Assembly (NCBI RefSeq): GCF_042649685.1
Contig: NZ_JBHRZT010000072.1
Coordinates: forward strand, 372,001 to 436,000
DNA from: Bacillus_BA songklensis
GTDB lineage: Bacteria; Bacillota; Bacilli; Bacillales; Bacillaceae_H
Length of the DNA: 64,000 nt
Direction: 5' to 3'
A program made the translations under genes and the position numbers. Under the pieces are notes generated by a model. It worked only from the letters and a program-made list of their open reading frames with translations, did not search any database and was not told the origin of the DNA. Below are positions 8,919-17,580 of this stretch, piece by piece. The stretch's first letter is position 1. Every line of letters starts with the position of its first letter.

Positions 8919-10196
8919 ATGACGGAAGAAAAAGATCGGTTGACATTGTTGAGTCTCGATATGGAAAAAGAAACAGACGGCGATGCCCTCAAAGCAAATG
9001 AGACTTATAAGCTGCTGAAAGACTATATCCATTATAGACGTTGTACGGCTGATCGAAACCGGCATGTCGTCATCATAGGCGGCGGGATCATCGGGTTGAT
9101 GAGTGCATTTTATATGCGTAAGCAAGGATTTCATGTAACGATCATTGAAAAAAAATCGTTTGGAGCTGGCGCTTCCGGGAGAAACGGGGGCGGGGTCTTG
9201 GCCATGGGCAGAGAGTTGGCGGAAATTCCTTTCGCACGCCTATCGATTGAATTATGGGGCTCACTCTCACCGGTTGATATGAAGTTTTGTCAGCGCGGAC
9301 ATTTAATGATTGCCTGTAATGACTATGAACGTCAAAAACTTGAACGGGCAGCAGAATTGTATACATTAAGCGGATTAGACATTAAATTATGTTCAAAAAA
9401 GCAAGTCCAGGGAGTGCTTCCGGACGTTTGTACACAAATTTCAGGGGGGATTTTCAGCCCGGTTGACAGCCAAAGCTACCCGTTTACAACGATAACAGGT
9501 CTGCAAAAAGTATTGAAGCAAAATGGAGTTGCGTTATTGAGCCATACAGAAGTCATTGGATTTGAAACAGACGGATCTTATATAAAGCATGTCGTGACAA
9601 GTAAAGGAAACATAAAAGGAGACATATTTGTCGTTAGCGCCGGCCCGTGGACGGGTGAAATCACCGAATGGATGAAAGAAGAAATCAAAATCCAGCCAAG
9701 GCGATCCCAAATTATGGTCACAGAAATTGTCAAAGAGAAGAAAATAGGCCCTTTTGTATCCGGGAACGGCCTTTATTTAAAACAAACGCATGCAGGTAAT
9801 TTGCTATATGGAGGCGGAGGAGGCTGGGAACAAACAGGTTTTGATGTATCAAACACCACCTTCGCCATACAGTTATTGACAAAAAGGTTTTTGGAGCTGT
9901 TCCCGGGGTATCGAACGAAACAACTGCTGCGTGCTTTTGCCGGTACCGTGGAAATTACACCTGATCACCTTCCGTATTTCGGGAGATTAGAAGCCTATGA
10001 TAATGCTTATATATCAGCGGGATACAATGGTCATGGCTACGGTATGTCAGCGATCATGGGGAAATTGCTTTCTTGCTTAGCGGCAGACCATGACGATGAT
10101 TCCATTCATGTTGATGATGTGACGAGCATCTTATCGTTTGTGTCTCCAAAAAGGTTTCAAACTGAGAAAGCGAGCGGGGGAACCGTTTATGAATGA
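8919..10196 (+). CDS. FAD-dependent amino-acid dehydrogenase subunit (DAO family, beta-type)
   Basis: A 425-residue protein of the D-amino-acid oxidase/glycine oxidase fold. After a 49-residue extension it shows the FAD-binding Rossmann motif VVIIGGGIIGL (51-61), then GASGRNGGG, and near the C-terminus PDHLPYFGR and GYNGHGYGM, the usual flavin-contacting end. It corresponds to the catalytic beta subunit of hetero-oligomeric dye-linked dehydrogenases acting on proline, hydroxyproline or opines (PDH-beta, LhpB, OoxB). It lies 80 bases after the ABC ATPase and overlaps the next gene by 8 bases, indicating translational coupling. Substrate not deducible. Confidence 0.85.
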   Translation: MTEEKDRLTLLSLDMEKETDGDALKANETYKLLKDYIHYRRCTADRNRHVVIIGGGIIGLMSAFYMRKQGFHVTIIEKKSFGAGASGRNGGGVLAMGRELAEIPFARLSIELWGSLSPVDMKFCQRGHLMIACNDYERQKLERAAELYTLSGLDIKLCSKKQVQGVLPDVCTQISGGIFSPVDSQSYPFTTITGLQKVLKQNGVALLSHTEVIGFETDGSYIKHVVTSKGNIKGDIFVVSAGPWTGEITEWMKEEIKIQPRRSQIMVTEIVKEKKIGPFVSGNGLYLKQTHAGNLLYGGGGGWEQTGFDVSNTTFAIQLLTKRFLELFPGYRTKQLLRAFAGTVEITPDHLPYFGRLEAYDNAYISAGYNGHGYGMSAIMGKLLSCLAADHDDDSIHVDDVTSILSFVSPKRFQTEKASGGTVYE

Positions 10197-10467
10197 TAAC
10201 GAAACGATTGTTTGTCGGTGTGAAGAGGTCTCATACGGTCAATTAAAAGAAGCGATTGAAAATGGAGCTTGTACATCACAAGAGTTAAAAATGGCTACCA
10301 GAGCGGGAATGGGAATGTGCCAGGGACGAGTTTGCCGCTTTCCGCTGGAGACAATGGTATTTGAACAGGAAGAAGGCATGCAATCGGCAGCAAGCAAGTT
10401 GACGGTTCACTCGCCAGTTCGGCCCCTCCCGCTGTCAATGGTTATCGGAAAGGGGAGAGGTGAATGA
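10189..10467 (+). CDS. BFD-type [2Fe-2S] small subunit (delta-like)
   Basis: Start chosen at ATG 10189, where a G-rich ribosome site precedes it and the Cys-rich domain begins; a longer frame starts at 10138 inside the previous gene. The 92-residue product carries the bacterioferritin-associated-ferredoxin arrangement C9-x-C11 ... C44-x4-C49, which binds one [2Fe-2S] cluster. In many relatives (octopine and hydroxyproline dehydrogenases) this domain is fused to the C-terminus of the alpha subunit; here it is a separate gene between the beta and gamma subunits, as in archaeal PDH delta subunits. Stop overlaps the next start by four bases. Confidence 0.85.
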   Translation: MNDNETIVCRCEEVSYGQLKEAIENGACTSQELKMATRAGMGMCQGRVCRFPLETMVFEQEEGMQSAASKLTVHSPVRPLPLSMVIGKGRGE

Positions 10468-10772
10468 GAGTACAGCACCATCCGATTCTTCCATCCCGCA
10501 CTCAAAAAGACATTGCTTTTTACTTCAATGGACAAGTTATAAAGGGGATAGAGGGAGATACGGTGGCATCAGCTCTATGGGCAAGTGGGATTAGAGCATT
10601 GCGTGTAACGGAAAAAGCAGGGAATGGCCGGGGAATTTTTTGCGGCATCGGTCATTGTTATGATTGTCGAATTTATCAAGAACATTTTGGAATGGTCCGA
10701 GCCTGCATCACCCCTATTCAAGAAAGGCATCGTTTTTTCTCGGAGGAAGGGGGACTGGACAATTGCAAGTAG
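10464..10772 (+). CDS. Ferredoxin-like [2Fe-2S] gamma subunit of the dehydrogenase
   Basis: A 102-residue protein with an N-terminal ubiquitin-like (Fer2_4) fold and the cluster motif C60-x4-C65-x2-C68-x12-C81, matching the gamma subunits of heteromeric D-/L-proline, hydroxyproline and opine dehydrogenases and the N-terminal part of sarcosine oxidase alpha. It should shuttle electrons between the two flavoproteins. It overlaps the preceding gene by four bases and the following one by ten, so the four subunits are produced in a coupled manner. Confidence 0.87.
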   Translation: MRVQHHPILPSRTQKDIAFYFNGQVIKGIEGDTVASALWASGIRALRVTEKAGNGRGIFCGIGHCYDCRIYQEHFGMVRACITPIQERHRFFSEEGGLDNCK

Positions 10773-11995
10773 ACGTGGCAATCGTGGGAGGGGGCCCCGC
10801 CGGTTTAGCGGCTGCAAGAGAAATTGGGGCAAAAGGAGGGTCGGTCATCGTGATTGATGATCATCCAAAGCCGGGAGGAAAACTGTTAGGGCAACTTCAT
10901 GAAGAATCGAAGAACGGCGGGTGGTGGAAGGGTTATGAGCAGGCAGAGCGGCTGGTCAAGGAAGCTTTGGCAGCAAATGTCACGATTCTCTCCGGCAAGC
11001 AAGTTTGGACAATGGAAAAAGGATGGAAGCTTTTTGTTTCCGATGTCCATAATCAAGGAACGGACGGGTTCACCATTAAGGCTGAAGCCATTCTATTGGC
11101 AACAGGGGCAGTGGAAAAACCAATTCCAATTCCAGGTTGGACATTGCCGGGAGTCATGACAATCGGAGCGGCTCAAGTATTAACGAATGTGTATCAGATA
11201 AAGCCCGGGCACAAAGTGGCAGTTGCGGGGATTGATATCCTTTCTTTAAGTATCGCTAGAGCAATGAAGCTGGCAGGGGTAGACGTGATAGGCATTTTTA
11301 TGCTGCCCCGAAATGAATTTTCACAAGAATTAGCAGTGCCGTACCGTTTATTGGATACATTCAAATCGTTCACCCATCATGCCCCTTCGCCTCTACTGCG
11401 TTTAGGGGGGCGCTTATTAAAAACGAAAATCGGGCGGAAATTGGCAGCAGCATTTTATCCGGCAAGAGGATTAAAAGTGTGGGACATCCCTGTACATTTT
11501 CGACGCGCCATTCTTGCGGTCGAAGGTGGGCGGCAGGCAGAGCATGTCCTGATAGCCAATGTCGATTCACAAGGAAATCCATCCGGCTATTCATACAAAG
11601 AACAAATCGACGCCGTTTGTATATCAGGCGGATTGTCTCCGCTCTATGAGTTAGCGGTGAGTACAGGATGTCAGTTTGTTCGCCTTGAAGGTTTGAGCGG
11701 GGTCGTTCCGCTTCACAACGAAACAATGGAAACAAAGGTCGAGAACTTATTTGTCGCAGGAAACATTACCGGGATTGAAGGGGCAAAAGTAGCTCTCGCA
11801 CAAGGGATGTTGGCAGGAAAAAGCATTTGCTTGAAGCTGGGTATTGGTTTGGTTGGAAATCATGAAATAAATGACGCGGTGACATATGTCGATGAAGTGA
11901 GAAAAAACGCGGACATCCAGTTCCATCCTTCCATCATTGCAGCGCGGCATGAATTGAAAAGAATATGGGAAGAACACCATGCTTTATCTTTGTAA
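10763..11995 (+). CDS. NAD(P)/FAD-dependent oxidoreductase, alpha subunit lacking the BFD tail
   Basis: The start is set at TTG 10763, which lies inside the end of the gamma gene behind GGAGGAAGGGGG and immediately precedes the Rossmann strand VDVAIVGGGPAGL; an upstream ATG at 10664 would add 33 residues from another frame of gamma. The 410-residue flavoprotein has a second dinucleotide motif region (VAVAGIDILSLSIARAMK) and a conserved end, NLFVAGNITGIEGAKVA. It lacks the C-terminal Cys cluster present in most OoxA/LhpE/HcnB-type alpha subunits, consistent with the separate BFD gene. It ends the operon. Confidence 0.87.
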   Translation: MQVDVAIVGGGPAGLAAAREIGAKGGSVIVIDDHPKPGGKLLGQLHEESKNGGWWKGYEQAERLVKEALAANVTILSGKQVWTMEKGWKLFVSDVHNQGTDGFTIKAEAILLATGAVEKPIPIPGWTLPGVMTIGAAQVLTNVYQIKPGHKVAVAGIDILSLSIARAMKLAGVDVIGIFMLPRNEFSQELAVPYRLLDTFKSFTHHAPSPLLRLGGRLLKTKIGRKLAAAFYPARGLKVWDIPVHFRRAILAVEGGRQAEHVLIANVDSQGNPSGYSYKEQIDAVCISGGLSPLYELAVSTGCQFVRLEGLSGVVPLHNETMETKVENLFVAGNITGIEGAKVALAQGMLAGKSICLKLGIGLVGNHEINDAVTYVDEVRKNADIQFHPSIIAARHELKRIWEEHHALSL

Positions 11996-12200
11996 TTGAT
12001 TTCTGAATGAGGAACAAACGAGCCGGAACTTATACTTCAGTAAAAAGGGAACAAGGGCGGTCGTATCGGTTTAGCTTTCGATGATGTGGGGATAATTCTT
12101 AAGCCGAACAAAATATACGAACAAGAAGTATCATTGCTTTTACATTAATAAAAGAACCTGTTTTTGAAAGAACGATTGATCAAAAACAGAATTGATGAAA

Positions 12201-12239
12201 GAGCAACCATTTTAGGTGTTTTCGGTTGCCCTTTTTTAT
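12201..12239. terminator. Stem-loop between converging genes
   Basis: GAGCAACC / GGTTGCCC stem followed by a T-run on the + strand; also directly behind the stop of the minus-strand gene at 12245. The stretch 11996-12200 has no gene. Confidence 0.6.
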
Positions 12240-12244
12240 TAATG

Positions 12245-12394
12245 TTAATGCTTACGGTTTAAGTGCAATCCTGAAAGGTTCGAGGTTGGTTTATCCTCAT
12301 TATTACGGTGAGATTTTCTTTCTGCTTTTAAACGGGAAGTTTCATTCGCATTATTTTGGTTATCTAAAGTACCAGTTGTATTTCTCATTGGCAT
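12245..12394 (-). CDS. 49-residue hydrophilic protein, unknown
   Basis: Short open frame with an excellent ribosome site (AGGGGGTGAAC, five bases before ATG). The product starts MPMRNTTGT and ends HLNRKH; it is rich in Asn, Lys, Arg and Ser with no hydrophobic stretch. Size and composition resemble minor spore proteins of Bacillaceae, but I recognise no family. The hairpin at 12201-12239 would end its transcript. Confidence 0.6.
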   Translation of the reverse strand: MPMRNTTGTLDNQNNANETSRLKAERKSHRNNEDKPTSNLSGLHLNRKH

Positions 12395-12563
12395 AAATGT
12401 TCACCCCCTATTCATAATCTGCGGAGTATATTAGATAAAATGACAGGGAGTATATGGAATAAGCACCTGATCCCTTTTCCGCTCGCCTTATGACAGCATC
12501 ACTAAAGAATTCGGGATGGTGTACGACAAATGAAGCTTTATCCCATAATTTTATCGAACACTG

Positions 12564-12740
12564 TTAGTCATTTACCTCTCTTGTTTTTTTTACCACAGTA
12601 TGTTCCGGAGTAGTCGCATTTCCGCTGGATGATTCATATCCCACTCGATACACATAATTTTTCGGTGCATTTACTACATTCTCCATTTTATATTGTTCCA
12701 AATCGTCTTGAAATTGACGTGCTGACTCTTTTTCGTCCAT
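12564..12740 (-). CDS. 58-residue protein, unknown
   Basis: Starts MDEKESARQF after a GAGGAGG ribosome site seven bases upstream. The sequence has an acidic N-terminal helix (ARQFQDDLEQYKM) and a polar C-terminal half ending VNAPKNYVYRVGYES and TTPEHTVV. No membrane segment or Cys. Same strand as the gene at 12245, 169 bases upstream of it; separate transcription is likely. Family not recognised. Confidence 0.6.
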   Translation of the reverse strand: MDEKESARQFQDDLEQYKMENVVNAPKNYVYRVGYESSSGNATTPEHTVVKKTREVND

Positions 12741-12974
12741 CTGAAAGCCTCCTCATGAAATAGTATCATTCAACTTTAGTTTGAATCAGAATGCAACAAA
12801 ACAAGTGTGGAAAAATGAGGGGTCGGCACATTTACCTTCGTTGTCATTCCAAGAAGAGTTAAATTTGGGAAAATATAAAAAATTTAAATTTTCCCGCAAA
12901 TTTATGGAGAAATAGGTGTCAGAAATTGTTTTATTAAAGAAAAAGGTTTTCGTCTAGTAGGAAGAGGTGTTTTC

Positions 12975-13178
12975 ATGCTTGCCAACATCTTAGGAAACTC
13001 CTTTCAATTTGATATTTTGTCAATTGTTCCGCATCCTATATTTTGGATAGATGAAAAAGGGGAAATCATTTATATGAATTCCCATAAAAATGAAGCTTCG
13101 GAAACAAGGGTGTTATTGACAGCCTATGCGAATTCAAAACATAAAGGTTGCGTGGGATCTCCTGATTTCTTCATATAA
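12975..13178 (+). pseudogene. Fragment resembling the start of a PAS-domain sensor
   Basis: A 67-codon frame with a GAAGAGGTG ribosome site. Residues 14-36 (SIVPHPIFWIDEKGEIIYMN region) look like the first strands of a PAS domain as found in sensor kinases or sigma-54 activators, but the frame then runs into unrelated sequence and stops. No downstream kinase or activator remains. It may be a decayed gene or a very short protein; the ribosome site is intact. Confidence 0.4.
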
Positions 13179-13341
13179 TGGGCAAACGCAAAAAGAGGGA
13201 AGATGTAATTTCCGCTTTTTGATACCCAAGCTCTTGAAAATAAAAAGGAAAGCTTTTTACATGTTGGATAAGTTTTTTTATGGAACGAGATAGATACAGA
13301 ATGAATATTTATCTGTATAAGGACTTTGGTGGGAGGGAGAG

Positions 13342-14325
13342 ATGAGAATGAAACCAATTGTATACGGACTGTTGGCCTCTTTTTTCTTTGCTTTTACGTT
13401 CATTTTCAATCGGGCGATGGAGATAGAAGGGGGAAGCTGGATGTGGAGCGCTTCGCTTCGTTATATATTCATGGTTCCGATTTTATGGGCAGTTGTTGGC
13501 TATAGAGGGGGAGTAACGTCTCTTGTGCGAGAGATGAGGCAACATCCCTTTCCTTGGTTTTTGTGGAGTTTTGTAGGGTTTGTCTTGTTTTATGCACCGC
13601 TCACGTTTGCCGCCTCGTTTGGACCGGGATGGCTGATCGCTTCCACCTGGCAGCTGGTGATTATTGCAGGCATTTTGTTAACACCGTTGTTTTACAAATT
13701 AGTAGAGACAGCATCAGGTCCTGTTCTCATAAGAGAGAAGCTGCCTGTTAAAGGATTGTTAATGTCGAGCATCATTTTATTAGGCGTCATTTTCATGCAA
13801 ATCGAGCATGCTGAATCTCTCTCGTTTTTAACGGCTGTTGGCTGTGTTGCCACGGTCATGGTTGCTGCATTTGCCTATCCTTTAGGCAATCGCAAAATGA
13901 TGGAAATGTGCGGGGAAAGGCTGGATGCGTTTCAGCGTACATTTGGCATGACCCTTGCCACCTTTCCGTTCTGGCTGATTCTGGCAGGCTGTGGATATGT
14001 GACGGAAGGGGCTCCCTCCGCAAGTCAAATGATTCAATCCTTGATTGTTGCTGTTTCAGCGGGACTCATTGCGACCGTTCTGTTTTTTTGGGCAACCGAT
14101 ATGGTAAAAGCCAATCAACAAAAATTAGCAGCTGTTGAAGCGACACAGGCAGGCGCAGTTATCTTTACACTGGCAGGGGAGGTCTGGTTCCTGTCAACAC
14201 CGCTGCCTTCTTTCCTTTCATGGATGGGAATCATATTGGTCATGAGCGGAATGGTTCTTCACAGCTTCCTTTCCCGTCAAAAAGAAGAGAAGATAAAAAC
14301 CGAAACAAAAGAGCTGACATTTTAA
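13342..14325 (+). CDS. EmrE-type multidrug-resistance/DMT membrane exporter
   Basis: A 327-residue protein with about ten transmembrane helices arranged as two repeats, matching the 'putative multidrug resistance efflux transporter' branch of the drug/metabolite transporter superfamily. Characteristic segments are FAFTFIFNRAMEIEGGSWMW near the N-terminus and the second-half EATQAGAVIFTLAGEV. A GGGAGGGAGAG ribosome site precedes the ATG. It is monocistronic and converges on proA across a shared terminator. Substrate unknown. Confidence 0.82.
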   Translation: MRMKPIVYGLLASFFFAFTFIFNRAMEIEGGSWMWSASLRYIFMVPILWAVVGYRGGVTSLVREMRQHPFPWFLWSFVGFVLFYAPLTFAASFGPGWLIASTWQLVIIAGILLTPLFYKLVETASGPVLIREKLPVKGLLMSSIILLGVIFMQIEHAESLSFLTAVGCVATVMVAAFAYPLGNRKMMEMCGERLDAFQRTFGMTLATFPFWLILAGCGYVTEGAPSASQMIQSLIVAVSAGLIATVLFFWATDMVKANQQKLAAVEATQAGAVIFTLAGEVWFLSTPLPSFLSWMGIILVMSGMVLHSFLSRQKEEKIKTETKELTF

Positions 14326-14353
14326 TAAATGCTCTATATATAGTCATAACGCA

Positions 14354-14398
14354 GCATAAAAAAAGAAGCCTCTGTTTTTGAAGGCTTCTTTTTTATGC
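14354..14398. terminator. Bidirectional terminator between exporter gene and proA
   Basis: Near-perfect stem GCATAAAAAAAGAAGCC / GGCTTCTTTTTTATGC, with A- and T-runs that serve both converging transcripts. Confidence 0.92.
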
Positions 14399-15639
14399 TA
14401 CGGGCGAATTTGTCCATTTCCACGCACAATTGCTTTTGTTGTCGTAATCGCACGCAATCCCATTGGACCGCGGGCATGAAGCTTTTGGGTGCTTATGCCG
14501 ATTTCAGCACCGTATCCGAATTGCTCCCCGTCTGTAAAGCGGGTAGACGCGTTATGGTAGAGGACGGCCGCATCTACTGCCTGGAAAAATAAATGAACAT
14601 GCTTTTCGTTTTCACTTATAATAGCTTCTGAATGTTTCGTTCCATACATATCGATATGTTCGATTGCTTCTTTAACGTTTGATACGATCTTTATGGCTAA
14701 AATGGGAGCCAAAAACTCAGTATACCAATCTTCTTCCGTCGCCTCTTTTACAAATGGATAGGAAGCAGATAGTTTGCCATCACCCCGAAGTTCGACCCCT
14801 TTGTCTTTTAGTGCATGTAAAAGGGCGGATGTGTGAGGCCAATTTTCATGAATGAGGACTGTTTCGATTGCATTACACACGGAAGGCCGCTGTGTTTTGG
14901 CATTGATGACAATGTCTATGGCCATCTTTTCCTGTGCGGTTTCATCGATAAAAATATGGCAGTTGCCAACACCCGTTTCCAACACTGGAACCGTCGCATG
15001 TTGAATGACAGATTGAATGAGACCCGCTCCCCCTCGTGGTATGAGGACATCCAAGTAATCGTTCAGCTTGAACATTTCTGAAGCCGTTTCGCGGCTCGTA
15101 TCTTCGAGCAGCTGAACTGCATCCTTAGGGATGGGGGAGTTTTCAAGCGATTGTCTCATGACATGGACGAGTGCTTTATTGGAATGCAGTGCCGATGAGC
15201 TTCCCCGCAGCAAGACGGTATTTCCGGCTTTTAAACAAAGGCTTGCTGCATCTACCGTTACATTTGGACGTGCTTCATACACCATTCCGATTACACCAAG
15301 TGGAACGCGCACCGTTTGAATATGTAATCCGTTTGGACGTTCCCACGCTTCAATCGTTTCGCCAACTGGATCTTCCAAGTTCACTAATTGGCGTACTCCG
15401 CCTACAATTTGTTCAATCCGCTCTTCAGTTAGTAGTAAGCGATCGAGGAGGGCAGGCGAGAAGCCTTGTTTCTTTCCTTGCAGAATGTCTTTTTCGTTTT
15501 CTTGTAAAATCCAATCTTTTTCACTTAAAATGCCTTCAGCCAATTTGGCAAGAGCTGCATTTTTTTCCTCCGTAGTAAGCATGGCCGTTGCTTTTGAGGC
15601 TTTCTTTAATTTCTTTGCTTTTTCGATTAACTCACTCAT
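14398..15639 (-). CDS. proA: Gamma-glutamyl phosphate reductase
   Basis: Second enzyme of proline synthesis: NADPH reduction of glutamyl-5-phosphate to the semialdehyde. The 413-residue product has the aldehyde-dehydrogenase-like fold with the catalytic Cys in QRPSVCNAIET and the conserved VPLGVIGMVYEARPNVT region. Start placed at ATG 15639, preceded by AAAGGAG and beginning MSELIEKAKK; the longer frame adds 11 unconserved residues and overlaps proB. It follows proB by 17 bases, so the two form an operon under the T-box upstream. Confidence 0.96.
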   Translation of the reverse strand: MSELIEKAKKLKKASKATAMLTTEEKNAALAKLAEGILSEKDWILQENEKDILQGKKQGFSPALLDRLLLTEERIEQIVGGVRQLVNLEDPVGETIEAWERPNGLHIQTVRVPLGVIGMVYEARPNVTVDAASLCLKAGNTVLLRGSSSALHSNKALVHVMRQSLENSPIPKDAVQLLEDTSRETASEMFKLNDYLDVLIPRGGAGLIQSVIQHATVPVLETGVGNCHIFIDETAQEKMAIDIVINAKTQRPSVCNAIETVLIHENWPHTSALLHALKDKGVELRGDGKLSASYPFVKEATEEDWYTEFLAPILAIKIVSNVKEAIEHIDMYGTKHSEAIISENEKHVHLFFQAVDAAVLYHNASTRFTDGEQFGYGAEIGISTQKLHARGPMGLRAITTTKAIVRGNGQIRP

Positions 15640-15656
15640 TTTAGTGTTCGCTCCTT

Positions 15657-16760
15657 TCAAATTGATACCCAATTATCACGATGGATGACTTCTGCTCTTT
15701 GATTGATGGAATAACCCTTTGCCTGTTCACTCGAATATCCTTTCACTTTTTGTAAATCCTCAGATGAGTAATAAATTTGACCTTTTCCAATGACCCGGCC
15801 TTTGTGGTTGATCACTTCGACAACATCGAGTGCCTTAAAGACACCAATCACCTCAGTCACACCGGCAGGCAATAAGCTCTTTCCGTTCAGGAGGACGGCT
15901 TTTTCGGCTCCTTCATCCACTTCTATGGTTCCTGCTACTTGAGAATGATGGGCAATCCATTGCTTTTTCATTTGCATCTGAGTTAGGAAAGGGCCGCCGA
16001 TATAGGTGCCGTCACCTTTTCCGGCTAAAATATCGACGAGTTTTTCCTTTCCCTTTCCAGTGCCGACAAAGGCGCTTACTCCAAGGGAAAGGGCTTTTTG
16101 GGCTGCCAGCAGTTTCGACTTCATACCGCCTGTCCCCACGGAAGAGCCGCTTCCTCCTGCAACACTTAACAATTCTTCGGTGATTTCAGGGATAAAATGA
16201 TATTTTTTCACATCTTTTGAAACATTCGGATTTCCGTCATACAAACCATCTATATCTGTTAGAATAATCAGGGCGTTGGCATGCAAAAAACCACTGACAA
16301 GTGCTGAAAGCATGTCATTATCCCCGAACGTCAATTCTTCGATCGAAACAGAATCATTTTCATTGATGATGGGAAGAACTCCGCATTCCAGCAGTTCATT
16401 CATGGCAGAATATAAATTGCGGAAACGCTCCTGGCTATAAAAATCTTCACGTGTTAACAGCATTTGAGCGGTCACGATGTTATATTCTCGAAAGAGTGAA
16501 ATATATCCTTGCATCAACAATCCTTGACCGACCGCGGCTGCCGCCTGTTTTCCAGCGACCGTTTTCGGACGGGTTGGATAGCCTAAAGATCCGAATCCTG
16601 CTGCCACCGCTCCGGAGGAAATCAAAATCACTTCATGACCTTGCTGTTTTAAAAAAGCTAAAGCTTCGATGTGATCGCGCATTTTTTCTTCACATAGCAT
16701 TCCTTTGTCGTTTGTTAACGAGCTGCTTCCGATTTTCACAACAATTCGCTGTTTTTTCAT
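15657..16760 (-). CDS. proB: Glutamate 5-kinase
   Basis: First enzyme of proline synthesis, phosphorylating glutamate. The product is 367 residues: an amino-acid kinase domain (VVKIGSSSLT at the start, LISSGAVAAG, INENDSVS, TDIDGLYDGNP, GTGGMKSKL) and a C-terminal PUA domain from about residue 275 (GTIEVDEGAEKAVLLNGKSL region). The start is the ATG at 16760 behind AGAAAGG; the longer frame adds eight residues. It is the first gene after a T-box leader, so expression should rise when tRNA-Pro is uncharged. Confidence 0.96.
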   Translation of the reverse strand: MKKQRIVVKIGSSSLTNDKGMLCEEKMRDHIEALAFLKQQGHEVILISSGAVAAGFGSLGYPTRPKTVAGKQAAAAVGQGLLMQGYISLFREYNIVTAQMLLTREDFYSQERFRNLYSAMNELLECGVLPIINENDSVSIEELTFGDNDMLSALVSGFLHANALIILTDIDGLYDGNPNVSKDVKKYHFIPEITEELLSVAGGSGSSVGTGGMKSKLLAAQKALSLGVSAFVGTGKGKEKLVDILAGKGDGTYIGGPFLTQMQMKKQWIAHHSQVAGTIEVDEGAEKAVLLNGKSLLPAGVTEVIGVFKALDVVEVINHKGRVIGKGQIYYSSEDLQKVKGYSSEQAKGYSINQRAEVIHRDNWVSI

Positions 16761-16786
16761 GTTTTTCGAACCTTTCTTTATCAAAA

Positions 16787-17035
16787 TAAAAAAAGCGACG
16801 ATTCCATCCTTTAGAAAAGGACGGAATTGTCGCTCCGCGGTACCACCTTCATTGATGCCTAAGCATCCACCTCAATCCGTAACGTGGAAAAACGGCTCAT
16901 GTTTGCATAAGCAGTTCAAGAGGGCAGGTTCAATCTGCTTTCCGTGAGGAACCTTTCAGCCGATGAGTTCCACTCTCTATCACGTTCCCCAGATTTACTA
17001 GTCCCACACTATTATCGTTATCCTTTATTTGTTTG
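16787..17035 (-). promoter_or_regulatory. T-box leader of proBA (proline-type)
   Basis: Read on the minus strand, this region has the T-box elements in order: an AGUA-containing stem I base, the GGAAC/GUUCC distal stem, a specifier region with GAACCUGC in which CCU (Pro) is the likely specifier, the T-box sequence GGUGGUACCGCGGAGCG, and a terminator hairpin (GCGAC...GUCGC) with seven U. It ends 26 bases before proB. Uncharged tRNA-Pro would stabilise the antiterminator. Specifier assignment is by position and by the regulated pathway. Confidence 0.9.
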
Positions 17036-17204
17036 ATATTATGCTTGGAAAAGAAGAAAATGTCAAGATGGATTTTTTTGAAAATTGAATGTCATTTTAT
17101 CATATGTTCTTAAAATAACGCATCAATCATAATTTGAACTGGATTTTCCCATATTTTTCGTTAATATAAAGATATAGCGATATACATAGAAGGAGTGTAG
17201 AAAA

Positions 17205-17408
17205 ATGATTCATCTTACATGGAAAGATCGCGAAACGATCAAAACGGTGAAATGCGTACATACGAAAGCTGAGAAATATATGGTTAACAATGCATTGACA
17301 GCTGGAAAAACATACGAGGTAAAAAACGAAACAGAAGAATTTTATTTCGTTGTTGATAATACCGGTCATGTTGGAGGCTATTATAAAGAGTATTTCGAAG
17401 AGGCATAA
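17205..17408 (+). CDS. Conserved 67-residue Bacillaceae protein (DUF6501-like)
   Basis: Starts MIHLTWKDRET after GAAGGAGTG. A compact beta-rich protein ending FVVDNTGHVGGYYKEYF, a pattern I associate with a conserved small-protein family in Bacillus (DUF6501); the family has no known function. Monocistronic, with its own terminator directly after the stop. The overlapping minus-strand frames are its antisense shadow. Confidence 0.75.
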   Translation: MIHLTWKDRETIKTVKCVHTKAEKYMVNNALTAGKTYEVKNETEEFYFVVDNTGHVGGYYKEYFEEA

Positions 17409-17445
17409 AAAATGACCCGCTTTGTACAAAGCGGGTCATTTTTTT
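17407..17445 (+). terminator. Rho-independent terminator
   Basis: AATGACCCGCTTTG / AAAGCGGGTCATT stem flanked by A- and T-runs, just after the DUF6501-like gene. Confidence 0.92.
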
Positions 17446-17580
17446 ATTTAACAGGAAAGTAGGAAGTAGGTTCTTTTTAACCAACCTCTCAAGAAAAAGT
17501 AATATTTTGGTTAAAAAGATTGTTGGTATATGATAAAATTATCTTGAAAGCGCATTCTTTTTTTTAGGGGGATGGAGAGA

